Below, in pieces: positions 45,804 to 54,679 of a stretch of DNA of 64,000 bases (position 1 is its first letter; every line of letters starts with the position of its first letter). This stretch comes from Acinetobacter sp. ANC 3813 (GTDB lineage Bacteria; Pseudomonadota; Gammaproteobacteria; Pseudomonadales; Moraxellaceae), in NCBI RefSeq assembly GCF_002135435.1, contig NZ_NEGK01000001.1, forward strand, positions 468,879-532,878, given 5' to 3'. A program made the position numbers and the translations under genes. The notes beneath the pieces were generated by a model, which saw nothing but the letters and a program-made list of their open reading frames with translations, was not told where the DNA came from and made no database searches.

Positions 45804-46179
45804 AAGCAGCGTGAAAGATCTTGTGCACAGTAAGCCCTATTCTAACCACACATGAGGCGATAAGGATATGCAAGTTATAACTATTTTTTTATCAAAGTGC
45901 AGTTTTACTGTACAAATTCTTCGGTTTTATGGCATTTCGTGAAATCTTCAATTCAAATCTTTTTTTCATATAAATTTAATCATTGCAGTGAAAATCCTTA
46001 TCCAAATTCAATATAAATTGAAAATTCAAGCTCTTATCTTAAGTAAATTAGATAATTATTCACGCAATCACTTATATCTCAAAAACAGATAACTTTTAGA
46101 CTTTTGCTTATTTTACAGGAATAAGCGCATTCAGCATTAATAAAGGTATTCCGAGCTAACCCACTTTTCAGGTTAAAAA
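45804..46179. other. 376-bp divergent spacer crbR / msuE
   Basis: AT-rich promoter-type sequence for both directions. I see no ORF, strong hairpin, sigma-54 element or copy of the CTTTGGTCGT motif in it. Confidence 0.5.
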
Positions 46180-46926
46180 ATGTCTACTGTAAATGTTGCA
46201 AAAAACCTTCTTCAAAAACCGCTGAATATTGTTGCTGTTTCAGGCGGACTAAACACCCCGTCAAAAACAGAGGCGCTGGTGCAGGCCATTTTGGATGAGT
46301 TAGGCGATGCCACGCCGATCAATGTGCACTTTATTAAATTCAGTGAAATCGGCCATCTGCTGGGCGGCGCAATTTACCGCAATCAATTGCCGCAGCGTGT
46401 GCAGGACGATTTAGCCGCAGTTGAAGCAGCAGATGCATTGATTGTTGGCACACCCGTTTACCGTGCGTCATTCACCGGCCTATTCAAGCACTTCTTTGAC
46501 TTTGTAGAACAGACTGCATTGGTGGATGTACCTGTGCTTTTAGCAGCCTCTGGCGGTTCTGAACGCCATGCCTTGGTGCTTGAACACCAATTGCGCCCAT
46601 TGTTCAGCTTCTTTCAGGCGCAGACTTTACCCATTGGCGTCTATGCCACAGACAAAGACTTCACGCCTGCATACACCATTCACAGCGAATTTCTGCGTGA
46701 CCGCATTACTTTAGCTGTGGCGCGTGCTTTGCCAGTCTTAGAATGGGCGCCAGCCAAAGGCCATCGTGCAGAAGCGGTAAAAGAAAAATCACAGCAAGCC
46801 AATCAAAATTTGGGCATCAACAAGCAAATTGAACAGGAAGACGTGCTTCCCTCTGCAGCTGTGCCTAGCCTAGACGCTGCTGAAGCGCGCCTGCACAGCA
46901 AAAAGCCGAAAACACAGGTGGCTTAA
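46180..46926 (+). CDS. msuE: NADH-dependent FMN reductase (MsuE-like) with C-terminal extension
   Basis: Residues ~14-185 form a flavodoxin-like NAD(P)H:FMN reductase: NIVAVSGGLNTPSKTEALV for phosphate binding, VGTPVYRASFTGLFKHFFDF and VLLAASGGSERHALVLEHQL. It supplies FMNH2 to two-component monooxygenases of sulfonate and sulfone use. The protein is 248 aa against ~186 in standard MsuE; the extra ~60 residues are polar and low-complexity (KEKSQQANQNLGINKQIEQED) and end KKPKTQVA. First gene of an operon with sfnG, 35 bases downstream. Confidence 0.88.
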   Translation: MSTVNVAKNLLQKPLNIVAVSGGLNTPSKTEALVQAILDELGDATPINVHFIKFSEIGHLLGGAIYRNQLPQRVQDDLAAVEAADALIVGTPVYRASFTGLFKHFFDFVEQTALVDVPVLLAASGGSERHALVLEHQLRPLFSFFQAQTLPIGVYATDKDFTPAYTIHSEFLRDRITLAVARALPVLEWAPAKGHRAEAVKEKSQQANQNLGINKQIEQEDVLPSAAVPSLDAAEARLHSKKPKTQVA

Positions 46927-46961
46927 CCGCCCGCAACTATTCCATCTTGAGGATATGCAAA

Positions 46962-48065
46962 ATGTCAGTACAAGAAAAAAACATTACTTTTGCTTATTGG
47001 GTGCCAAACGTCAGCGGCGGTCTGGTGGTCAGCAATATTGAACAGCGCACAGACTGGAGCTATGACTATAACGTCCGTTTAGCGCAAGCTGCGGAAAAAA
47101 GCGGTTTTGAATATGCCTTAACGCAAATCCGTTTTACCGCCGGCTACAACGCGGAAAATCAGCATGAATCGGTCAGTTTCAGTCACGGCATTTTAGCCAA
47201 AACTGAAAAACTGAAAGTGATTGCAGCCATTTTGCCGGGCCCATGGAAACCTGCACTGGCAGCTAAACAGCTGGCGACCATTGATCATCTGACCAATGGC
47301 CGCATTGCGATCAATGTCGTGAGCGGCTGGTTCCGCGGCGAATTTGATGCGATTGGCGAAGAATGGCCTGAGCATGACCAGCGCTATGCGCGTTCGGAAG
47401 AATTCATCCGTAGCTTAAAAGGCATTTGGACGCAAAATAATTTCAGTTTTGACGGCAAGTACTATCAGTTCAAGGACTACACCCTGAGTCCTAAACCGCT
47501 GCAAAAACCGCATATCGAAATTTTCCAAGGCGGCAGCTCCCGCGCCGCGCGCGATATGGCGTCACGCGTATCAGACTGGTACTTCACTAATGGCAACACG
47601 CCTGCTGAACTGAAAAAGCAGATTGATGATATCCGTGAAAAAGCCAAAGCCAACAACCATCAGGTCAAAATTGGTGTAAATGCGTTTGTTATTGCCCGCG
47701 ATACAGAGGAAGAAGCGCAAGCCGTGCTGCAGGAAATTATTGATAAAGCCAATGTTGAAGCCGTGAATGCCTTTGGCGATGCAACGCGTGAAGCAGGCGC
47801 TGCCACCACAGAAGGCGAAGGCAACTGGGCCAAATCAACCTTTGATGATCTGGTGCAGTATAACGACGGCTTCCGTACCAATTTAATCGGCACGCCGCTG
47901 CAAATTGCAGAACGGATTGTGGAATTGAAAAGTGTCGGTGTTGATTTGATTCTGTCCGGCTTCCTGCATTTTATTGAAGAAGTCGAATACTTCGGCGAAA
48001 AAGTATTGCCATTGGTGCGTGAACTGGAAGCACAGCAACAGCGCGCCCCTGCCAAATCTGCCTAA
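46962..48065 (+). CDS. sfnG: Dimethyl sulfone monooxygenase SfnG
   Basis: The 367-aa bacterial-luciferase-like enzyme matches the SfnG/SsuD group: FAYWVPNVSGGLVVSNIEQRTDW at the N-terminus (in parts), IAAILPGPWKPALAAKQLATIDHL, RIAINVVSGWFRGEFDAIGE and IFQGGSSRAARDMA. SfnG oxidises dimethyl sulfone with FMNH2 and O2 to methanesulfinate and formaldehyde, allowing use as sulfur source. ATG 46962 has TGAGGA upstream. With MsuE as flavin supplier it forms a complete two-component system; no SfnR activator gene lies in the window. Confidence 0.92.
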   Translation: MSVQEKNITFAYWVPNVSGGLVVSNIEQRTDWSYDYNVRLAQAAEKSGFEYALTQIRFTAGYNAENQHESVSFSHGILAKTEKLKVIAAILPGPWKPALAAKQLATIDHLTNGRIAINVVSGWFRGEFDAIGEEWPEHDQRYARSEEFIRSLKGIWTQNNFSFDGKYYQFKDYTLSPKPLQKPHIEIFQGGSSRAARDMASRVSDWYFTNGNTPAELKKQIDDIREKAKANNHQVKIGVNAFVIARDTEEEAQAVLQEIIDKANVEAVNAFGDATREAGAATTEGEGNWAKSTFDDLVQYNDGFRTNLIGTPLQIAERIVELKSVGVDLILSGFLHFIEEVEYFGEKVLPLVRELEAQQQRAPAKSA

Positions 48066-48127
48066 ACACAGCTTTGACAGTCTCCACAGCGCCATAATAA
48101 CGATTATAAAATTGGCAATTCATTGAT

Positions 48128-48157
48128 TCCCCCAAAGCTCGGTTTGGGGGATTTTTT
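48128..48157 (+). terminator. sfnG operon terminator
   Basis: CCCCCAAA / TTTGGGGG with GCTCGG loop, followed by ATTTTTT. Confidence 0.85.
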
Positions 48158-48308
48158 ATGCTGCAGATTTTCTGTAAATTGTCCAAACGCAAGACAAGTA
48201 CAGTATTGAGTTTTTTTGCAAAATGCGCCATGACCTGCAGGGCATTTCACTTTAGAATGCAGACAGCATTCTTTTTATTATTTGGCATCATCAGAGGGAA
48301 TTCAGCAG

Positions 48309-48923
48309 ATGTATACCGGCATTGTTCAAGGCTTAGAAAAAATTTTAGCAATCCGCAAAAGTGAAGGCTATATCACGCTGGTCATTTCCAATGATCACAA
48401 TTTTTTCCATGATGTTTTTATTGGCGCCAGTGTTGCAGTCAACGGAACTTGCCTGACTGCAACACATATTGATCTGTCTGCGAACCAAGTGCATTTTGAT
48501 GTTTCTGACCTGACCTTAAGCCTAACCACACTGGGCAGCCTAAAAGCAGGCGATGAGGTGAATATTGAACGCTCTGCTAAAGTCGGTGCAGAGAATGGCG
48601 GCCACAGCTTATACGGCCACATTGAAGGCACAGCGCAGGTCAGAAATCTCAGCCGCAGCGGCGAGACTCTGCATATTGATCTACACATTCCAAACGGCAA
48701 CATCAAATACTTCTTCCTTAAAGGCTTTATTGGCCTGAATGGCTGCAGCCTGACGGTGAACCGTGTCGACCGTGAAGCTGAAGAAATTTCAATTGATTTG
48801 ATTCCGGAAACATTGCGCCTGACCACATGGAAAGATGTCAAAGCAGGCGATGCGGTGAATTATGAAATTGACCAGACTACGCGCACCTTAGTCGATACAT
48901 TAGAAAATATTCATCGCCGCTAA
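48309..48923 (+). CDS. Riboflavin synthase alpha subunit
   Basis: 204 aa with the two lumazine-binding barrels: MYTGIVQGLEKI...ASVAVNGTCLTAT (residues 1-90) and GGHSLYGHIEGTAQV...KGFIGLNGCSLTVNRV (~98-190). SD GAGGGA precedes ATG 48309. The enzyme dismutates two lumazines to riboflavin. No other rib gene lies here and no FMN riboswitch is seen upstream, so it is detached from a normal rib operon. Its place between sfnG and an SfnB-like flavoprotein gene suggests support of flavin demand in sulfur use, or simply the organism's dispersed rib genes. Whether a second copy exists cannot be told. Confidence 0.9.
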   Translation: MYTGIVQGLEKILAIRKSEGYITLVISNDHNFFHDVFIGASVAVNGTCLTATHIDLSANQVHFDVSDLTLSLTTLGSLKAGDEVNIERSAKVGAENGGHSLYGHIEGTAQVRNLSRSGETLHIDLHIPNGNIKYFFLKGFIGLNGCSLTVNRVDREAEEISIDLIPETLRLTTWKDVKAGDAVNYEIDQTTRTLVDTLENIHRR

Positions 48924-48952
48924 GAGGCTTGCTGAATTCTTTTTCTTATAAT

Positions 48953-48980
48953 AAAAAAGCCTCCAATCAGAGGCTTTTTT
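48953..48980 (+). terminator. Bidirectional terminator between riboflavin synthase and SfnB-like genes
   Basis: 11-bp perfect stem AAAAAAGCCTC / GAGGCTTTTTT, loop CAATCA. Confidence 0.9.
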
Positions 48981-49000
48981 AAGAGCGGCGTCGAGAAAGC

Positions 49001-50179
49001 TTAAGAATAAAAACTCGGATCTGGCACTTTGCCCGTCAGCACCCATTCGCCAATTTCCTGATATTTATAATCCACAGGATCATGCAGGGTTTGCGTGCGC
49101 ACATTGCGCCAGAAGCGGTCTAAATTCAGCTTGGCGGTGGTTGCCCGCGCACCCATCACTTGAAAAATATTCTGCGTAATATTCAGCGAAGCATTCGTGG
49201 CTGCAATTTTTGCAGTCGCAACCGCAATTGAGACTTCCCCGCGCTGTGCCGCTGTTAATCCTTCACCGACATTCCAAGCTTCCTGCAGCACATCAATCGC
49301 CTTTTGCGCCAGCAAGCGTACACCTTCCAGCTGCACATAAAAATCTGCAGCATGCTTTTGCGTAAAAGGATCATTGACTGCATGCTCCGCCAGTGACTTT
49401 GACCATGCCTTTTGGGTTTTGACTGTATCAATTGCAGTTTGATAAGCGCCTTCTGCTACACCTAAAAATAGATGTACAAAGATCAGCTGCGCAATCAGCG
49501 GGCGCAGGCTGGAATATGGCGTGCTGAGCGGCCCAGGATTCAGCAGCAGTTCATTTTTATGAATCTTCACCTGTTCAAAATGGCTGGTACCGCTGTCGGT
49601 TTGACGCTGCCCCATATTGTTCCAATCGCCTAAGAAACTAACGCCTTCACGTGCGGTTGGAATCACCCCAATCAGCAATTTTCCAGCATCGTTAAATCCT
49701 GAGCACAGTAAAATATCCGAATCGATAGACCCTGAACTAAAGCTTTTGTCGCCATGAAAAATAAACTCATCTTCAGAAACAGACGTTACTGTTGTACGAC
49801 GGTCCAACGGGTTTAAGGTATTGCCCCAAAATAAACTGTCTTTTGCCGTCTGCTCAAACCAAGGCGTATACTGCTCAGGCTGCGCAAACAGCTGTACAGT
49901 GGCAATCAGTAAATGATGAAAACCATACACATGCGCCAGCGAACTGTCTGCCTGCGCAATCTGCTGGATGGTTTTAAATATAGTATTCCACGATGCGCCT
50001 TGACCGCCATACAGCTGCGGTATAGACAGCCCAAGCAAACCGCTGTGGCGGATCAAATCGCGTTCATGCTTGGGATTGCCGCCCTGCTTATCCCGCTCAG
50101 CTGCGGTTTGCGCAAAGACAGAGGCCAATTGTTTGGCAATTTCTATGGGGTCTAAATTTAGGGCTGTGGGCGCATTCAT
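49001..50179 (-). CDS. Acyl-CoA-dehydrogenase-fold flavin monooxygenase (SfnB/DszC-like)
   Basis: 392 aa. N-terminal helical domain, then the beta domain with FFWGNT-like LFWGNTLNPLDRRTTVTSV and HGDKSFSSGSIDSDILL, and a C-terminal four-helix domain ending DRFWRNVRTQTLHDPVDYKYQEIGEWVLTG (in parts). TLHDPVDYK is typical of SfnB/DszC-like enzymes, which use reduced flavin to hydroxylate or cleave organosulfur compounds rather than oxidise acyl-CoA. Located beside msuE-sfnG, consistent with sulfone or related sulfur use. Substrate unknown. Confidence 0.85.
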   Translation of the reverse strand: MNAPTALNLDPIEIAKQLASVFAQTAAERDKQGGNPKHERDLIRHSGLLGLSIPQLYGGQGASWNTIFKTIQQIAQADSSLAHVYGFHHLLIATVQLFAQPEQYTPWFEQTAKDSLFWGNTLNPLDRRTTVTSVSEDEFIFHGDKSFSSGSIDSDILLCSGFNDAGKLLIGVIPTAREGVSFLGDWNNMGQRQTDSGTSHFEQVKIHKNELLLNPGPLSTPYSSLRPLIAQLIFVHLFLGVAEGAYQTAIDTVKTQKAWSKSLAEHAVNDPFTQKHAADFYVQLEGVRLLAQKAIDVLQEAWNVGEGLTAAQRGEVSIAVATAKIAATNASLNITQNIFQVMGARATTAKLNLDRFWRNVRTQTLHDPVDYKYQEIGEWVLTGKVPDPSFYS

Positions 50180-50304
50180 ATCGAGATCTGATTTTATTCT
50201 TACTCTGCAAGCTTAGCAGACCCTTTAGCAGAGATTTATCTCAATGCCTGCTGTGCTTATTCCAAAATTGAAAATGCCGCAGCATATCCACGGCATCCTG
50301 AAAT

Positions 50305-50333
50305 GCAATGCGCCAGTTAGACTGACGCATTGC
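50305..50333 (-). terminator. acs terminator candidate
   Basis: GCAATGCG / CGCATTGC 8-bp stem, extended by CAG/CTG with mismatch; 13 bases after the acs stop. Only a short T-stretch follows on the minus strand. Confidence 0.5.
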
Positions 50334-50345
50334 TGCAAAAAACAC

Positions 50346-52301
50346 CTAAGCGCTTTGGCTATTAACCGTTTTCACTTCCGCAATCAATTGATCTACCACC
50401 GCTGGATCTGCCAGCGTAGAAGTATCACCTAAGCTATCCAGCTCATTGGCGGCAATTTTGCGCAAAATCCGGCGCATGATTTTCCCTGAACGCGTCTTCG
50501 GCAAAGCGGGAGCCCAGTAAATAGCATCTGGTGTCGCCACTGGCCCCAAGACTTTGCGCACCCATCCAACCAGTTCTTTACGCAGCGCTTCAGTTTCTTC
50601 AATACCAGCCTGCAGCGTGACATAGGCTGCTACGCCCTGCCCTTTAATGTCATGCGGCATGCCGACTACAGCTGCCTCAGCCACATGCTCATGCGCCACC
50701 AGCGCGCTTTCGATTTCCGCTGTGCCCAAGCGGTGGCCGGATACATTCAGCACATCATCTACGCGGCCGGTAATCCAGTAATAGCCGTCCGCATCGCGGC
50801 GCACGCCATCCCCAGTAAAATATGTACCTGGATAGGTCGAAAAATAAGCCTCGATAAAACGTTCCGGATCGCCCCAAATGGTGCGCATTTGTCCGGGCCA
50901 AGAATCTTTGATAATTAAATTGCCTTCAACTGCGCCTTCCAGCTCTTTGCCGTCTGCATCGACCACCGCAGGCTGCACGCCAAAAAATGGGCGGGTTGCT
51001 GAACCCGGTTTCAGGGCAGTCGCGCCAGGCAGGGGCGTAATCATCATGCCGCCTGTTTCTGTCTGCCACCATGTATCCACAATCGGGCAGCGGCTTTCGC
51101 CCACGACGGTATAGTACCAATGCCATGCTTCGGGATTAATCGGCTCACCCACAGAACCCAGCAGGCGCAGGCTGCTGCGGTCACTTTCCCGCACAAAAGT
51201 ATCACCTTCACGCATCATGGCGCGGATCGCCGTTGGCGCGGTATATAAAATCGTGACGTTATGCTTATCGACAATATGTCCTGTGCGCGCCCAGGTCGGA
51301 TACTGCGGCACGCCTTCAAACATCACCGTGGTGGTGCCGTTGGACAGCGGGCCATACAGCACATAAGAATGTCCAGTAATCCAGCCGACATCAGCTGTAC
51401 ACCAAAACACATCGTCCTGTTTTAAATCAAAAACTTCGCGGAAAGTGCAATTCACATAGGTCAGATAGCCGCCCGTGCTATGCAGCACGCCTTTCGGCTT
51501 TCCAGTAGAGCCTGAGGTATACAGAATAAATAAAGGATCTTCCGCATTCATCGGTTCTGGCGGGCAAATGTCATTCACCGACATGATTTCCATGTGATAC
51601 CACAGGTCACGATCAGGCTTCATTTCGATTGGATTGCCGGTACGGTGCACCACCATCACGCGCTGGACCGATGCAGTGCCCTCAATCTGCAATGCCGCAT
51701 CTACATTTTCTTTCAGCGGAATCGGCTTGCCGCCGCGCATGCCGCAGTCCGCTGTAATGACTATTTTCGCCTGACTGTCATCAATCCTGCTGGCTAAAGA
51801 ATCTGGCGAAAAACCGCCAAATACCACGCAATGCACAGCGCCAATACGGGTGCAAGCCAGCATGGCAATCGCGGCTTCCGGCACCATCGGCATATACAGC
51901 ACTACACGGTCGCCTTTGCCCACGCCATGCTTTTTCAGCACATTGGCAAAACGGCAGGTCTCGTCATGCAGTTCTTCAAAGGAAATAATTTTATGCCGTG
52001 AGGGATGGTCCCCTTCCCAAATAATGGCAGGCTTATGCGGATGCTCTTTTAAATGGCGGTCAAGGCAATTGGCGCTGACATTCAGCTGCCCATCGGCAAA
52101 CCATTCAATTTTAAAATTGTCTTTATCGAAACTGGTATTTTTAACTTGGCTAAACGGCTTGATCCATTCGATTTTTTGAGCCTGCTCAGCCCAAAATACA
52201 TCGGGCTGCTCAACAGATTGCTTATAGCGCTCTAAATACTCCGATTCGGAAACGCGGGCGGTCTTTTTAAAACTTTCGGGTACAGGATAGATCTCATTCA
52301 T
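50346..52301 (-). CDS. acs: Acetyl-CoA synthetase
   Basis: 651 aa, the standard Acs length. AMP-binding motif [24 protein letters not shown] (~260-285), [16 protein letters not shown] for acetate/CoA adenylate binding, [30 protein letters not shown] hinge (given in parts) and the acetylation-controlled lysine in [17 protein letters not shown] near the C-terminus. It activates acetate through acetyl-AMP. Partner of ActP and probable target of CrbR; the motif shared with yjcH lies 115-134 bp upstream and a TATAAT -10 (52364-52359) without a good -35 fits an activated promoter. Confidence 0.97.
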   Translation of the reverse strand: MNEIYPVPESFKKTARVSESEYLERYKQSVEQPDVFWAEQAQKIEWIKPFSQVKNTSFDKDNFKIEWFADGQLNVSANCLDRHLKEHPHKPAIIWEGDHPSRHKIISFEELHDETCRFANVLKKHGVGKGDRVVLYMPMVPEAAIAMLACTRIGAVHCVVFGGFSPDSLASRIDDSQAKIVITADCGMRGGKPIPLKENVDAALQIEGTASVQRVMVVHRTGNPIEMKPDRDLWYHMEIMSVNDICPPEPMNAEDPLFILYTSGSTGKPKGVLHSTGGYLTYVNCTFREVFDLKQDDVFWCTADVGWITGHSYVLYGPLSNGTTTVMFEGVPQYPTWARTGHIVDKHNVTILYTAPTAIRAMMREGDTFVRESDRSSLRLLGSVGEPINPEAWHWYYTVVGESRCPIVDTWWQTETGGMMITPLPGATALKPGSATRPFFGVQPAVVDADGKELEGAVEGNLIIKDSWPGQMRTIWGDPERFIEAYFSTYPGTYFTGDGVRRDADGYYWITGRVDDVLNVSGHRLGTAEIESALVAHEHVAEAAVVGMPHDIKGQGVAAYVTLQAGIEETEALRKELVGWVRKVLGPVATPDAIYWAPALPKTRSGKIMRRILRKIAANELDSLGDTSTLADPAVVDQLIAEVKTVNSQSA

Positions 52302-52820
52302 AATTCTACATCCTTGATTTTCTTCATCTCATCACGAGAGGCATGCCACATTTTTGGTATTATATTTTTTGCATACAGCCAGTATGACGTTTATTTTTTA
52401 AGCAGATCAATCATGCTTTGGTCGTATTTTGATCATCCTATTTAAAACATAGGCTTGTGCAAGAATTCAAGCTTTTCCTGTGCCATTTGCGTATCTCTGC
52501 ATTTATTTTTGTTTTTCTGATTTTAAACAGCACTGCAGCACAGGGAATATCCCGAGCCAGCCTGCCAATAAGAATATTGTATTCTAACTAAGCCGTTCAA
52601 ATAAAAGATTATTCTTCATATTCAGCAACGCTTTACAGCTCATATGATCAACAGCGTCATGCTACTTTAAACATCCATATGACTCTGCATGCCATATAGA
52701 TTTTCCCGAACAATTATGCATATTTGCATAAAACATATCATTTCACCGCATTTTGTTTCTTAATTTTCCGCCAAATTTCAGGCAAAATAGCTGAAAATTA
52801 ATTGAAGATTCGGAGCCCCC
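52302..52820. other. 519-bp divergent spacer acs / mscS
   Basis: Holds the candidate acs -10 box (52359-52364, minus strand) and the shared CTTTGGTCGT motif (52416-52435). The rest is AT-rich with no ORF or strong hairpin. Confidence 0.5.
52416..52435 (+). promoter_or_regulatory. Shared acetate-regulon motif (acs), candidate CrbR site
   Basis: CTTTGGTCGT directly followed by ATTTTGATCA; the same blocks occur before yjcH-actP. It lies ~50-70 bp upstream of the TATAAT -10, a normal activator distance. Confidence 0.6.
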
Positions 52821-53783
52821 GTGGCTGAAAAAGAAAATGCTTTGAGTGATGTTACTCAAGGCACCACCCAGCTTTTGCAGGAAGCGACTGAAAAGACAGC
52901 GCAAACTGTAATTGAACACACTGCAAAATATAATGACGCTTACAGCACCATCGACAAATTTATGGATGGCTTTTGGGAACGTCTGCCTTATATTTGCATC
53001 GCGCTTATTTTCTTTACCATTTTTTACATGCTATCCAAGCTGTTCAAATTATTTGTACGCAAGGCATTGGCAGAAAAATCGTATACAAAGCAAAATTTGG
53101 TTTTAGTCTTAAACCGTGTCGGCAGTTCAGCCATTATCTTCATTGGCTTCTTAATTGCCATGGTGATTGCTATACCGGGCTTCACACCGGGTCAGCTGAT
53201 GAGCGCCTTGGGGATTGGTTCGGTTGCGATCGGTTTCGCGTTCAAAGACATCTTCCAAAACCTGCTGTCTGGTATATTAATTTTACTGGGCGAACCCTTT
53301 AAAATTGGCGATGACATTATTGTATCGGGGATGGAAGGCACGGTTGAAGATATTCAAATCCGCGCAACTTTTTTACGCTCGCCAGATGGCCGCCGCATTG
53401 TCATTCCAAATGCGACTGTTTATACCAGCCCAGTCACAGTCAACACAGCTTATCCGCGCCGCCGCTGCGAGTTTATTGTCGGGATTGGCTATGAAGATGA
53501 TGTGCAAAAAGCCAAAGATATTATTTTCAATATTTTAGACCGCGACCCAACCATTCTCAGCCAGCCGGCTTTCACGGTAAACGTCAGCGCTTTGGCAGAT
53601 TTTTCTATCAATTTAAATGTACGCTGGTGGGTAAATACCTCAGAAACCACAACCTCTGGCTCAATCAGTGAAGTTCAAGAACGTGTGATTCACGCCTTCA
53701 ATGAAAATGGCGTTTCTATTCCTTATCCAGTACAGGAAGTGAAGGTGTACCGCGGTGAACAAGATGCTTCAAGCGTGAAATAA
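52821..53783 (+). CDS. MscS-family mechanosensitive channel
   Basis: 320 aa: a ~50-residue N-terminal helical region, three membrane helices (YICIALIFFTIFYML; IIFIGFLIAMVIAI; pore helix with LMSALGIGSVAIGFAFKDIFQNLLSG) and the cytoplasmic beta/alpha vestibule (FKIGDDIIVSGMEGTVEDIQIRAT, PNATVYTSPVTVNTAYPRRR). It opens on membrane tension to release solutes during osmotic downshock. Start is GTG 52821 with CGGAG upstream. The 3' end overlaps the convergent rsmE gene by 15 bp. Confidence 0.93.
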   Translation: MAEKENALSDVTQGTTQLLQEATEKTAQTVIEHTAKYNDAYSTIDKFMDGFWERLPYICIALIFFTIFYMLSKLFKLFVRKALAEKSYTKQNLVLVLNRVGSSAIIFIGFLIAMVIAIPGFTPGQLMSALGIGSVAIGFAFKDIFQNLLSGILILLGEPFKIGDDIIVSGMEGTVEDIQIRATFLRSPDGRRIVIPNATVYTSPVTVNTAYPRRRCEFIVGIGYEDDVQKAKDIIFNILDRDPTILSQPAFTVNVSALADFSINLNVRWWVNTSETTTSGSISEVQERVIHAFNENGVSIPYPVQEVKVYRGEQDASSVK

Positions 53784-54479
53784 ACGCCCAAGCACATAAG
53801 GAATCACCGTTTCAGTACGGATAATCCGGCTGCCCAAGCTTACTGCCTGGCAGCCGTTTTTTTTCAGCAGTTCAATTTCATAGGGAATAAAACCGCCTTC
53901 CGGTCCAATCACAATCGTGCAGCCATGCGCTATGCCAGCGGGCATCTTAAGGTCTTCATATGGATGCGCAACAAAAGCAGGCCGATCTGCTGAAATCAGC
54001 GTCGGCAGTATATCTTCAACAAAAGGCTTAAAGCGCTTGTGCAGTTCAATTTGCGGCGCGATGGTATCGCCTGCCTGCTCCAGCCCTAAGTCAATATAAT
54101 GATTCAGCTGCTGCAAAAACGGCGTTTGCCAATAACTTTTGTCTACGCGGTAACTGTGCAGCAGAATGATTTTTTCCACGCCCAGTGTCACACTGTCCAT
54201 AATTAAGCGGCGCAGCACTTTTGGCCTTGGCATCGCCACAATTAAAGTTACTGGCAATTTTGCAGGGACTGCCTCTTCGCGCAGCGGCTTCAGCTGGATC
54301 TGCTGCCCAGACACACTGAGTACTTCTGTCAAATAGCGTTTGCCTTCACGGACACCGACCTTCAACGTATCTCCAGCCTGTACATCCACATGCGTGCGCA
54401 AGTGCTCCAGCTGACGTTTGGCACTGATGTTCCAACGCTCAGATTCGGTTTGACGCGGGTTAAGAAGGACGATATTCAT
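53769..54479 (-). CDS. rsmE: 16S rRNA m3U1498 methyltransferase RsmE
   Basis: 236 aa with an N-terminal PUA-like part (residues 1-70) and a SPOUT (alpha/beta knot) domain. LIVAMPRPKVLRRLIMDSVTLGVEKIILLHSYRVDKSYW (in parts), then IVIGPEGGFIPYEIELLKKNGCQAVSLGSRIIRTETVIPYVLG are the family motifs, GPEGGF and LGSRILRTET-type knot being decisive. It methylates U1498 of 16S rRNA. Ends within the last 15 bp of the mscS gene, an uncommon convergent overlap. Confidence 0.95.
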   Translation of the reverse strand: MNIVLLNPRQTESERWNISAKRQLEHLRTHVDVQAGDTLKVGVREGKRYLTEVLSVSGQQIQLKPLREEAVPAKLPVTLIVAMPRPKVLRRLIMDSVTLGVEKIILLHSYRVDKSYWQTPFLQQLNHYIDLGLEQAGDTIAPQIELHKRFKPFVEDILPTLISADRPAFVAHPYEDLKMPAGIAHGCTIVIGPEGGFIPYEIELLKKNGCQAVSLGSRIIRTETVIPYVLGRLFHA

Positions 54480-54524
54480 AAATTACCAATAGACTGAATG
54501 CTAAAACATTTGCCATCGAGGACG

Positions 54525-54612
54525 GCGACAGGGATGTCGACGGTACACTGAGGTACAGGATGTACCTTCAGCGTACAGAGGATTTTTGCTACTTTTAATC
54601 CTTTAAAAGTAG
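54525..54612. repeat. Three-hairpin intergenic repeat, copy 2
   Basis: Hairpin 1 CGACA/TGTCG (54526-54539); hairpin 2 GTAC.CTGA.GGTAC / GTACC.TCAG.GTAC (54543-54576); then TTTTGCTACTTTT...CTTTAAAAGTAG. Same order as 32552-32642 with different but self-complementary stems. Confidence 0.7.
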
Positions 54613-54679
54613 ATAATGCCTAAAAATAGGATGTTCAAATATCACTCTATGATAAGGCCGTGCAGGTGTAAAAGTTCAC

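Noticed and set aside
48066-48308. FMN riboswitch upstream of riboflavin synthase
   Set aside because: The spacer holds only the sfnG terminator and AT-rich sequence; the conserved multi-stem RFN core is absent.
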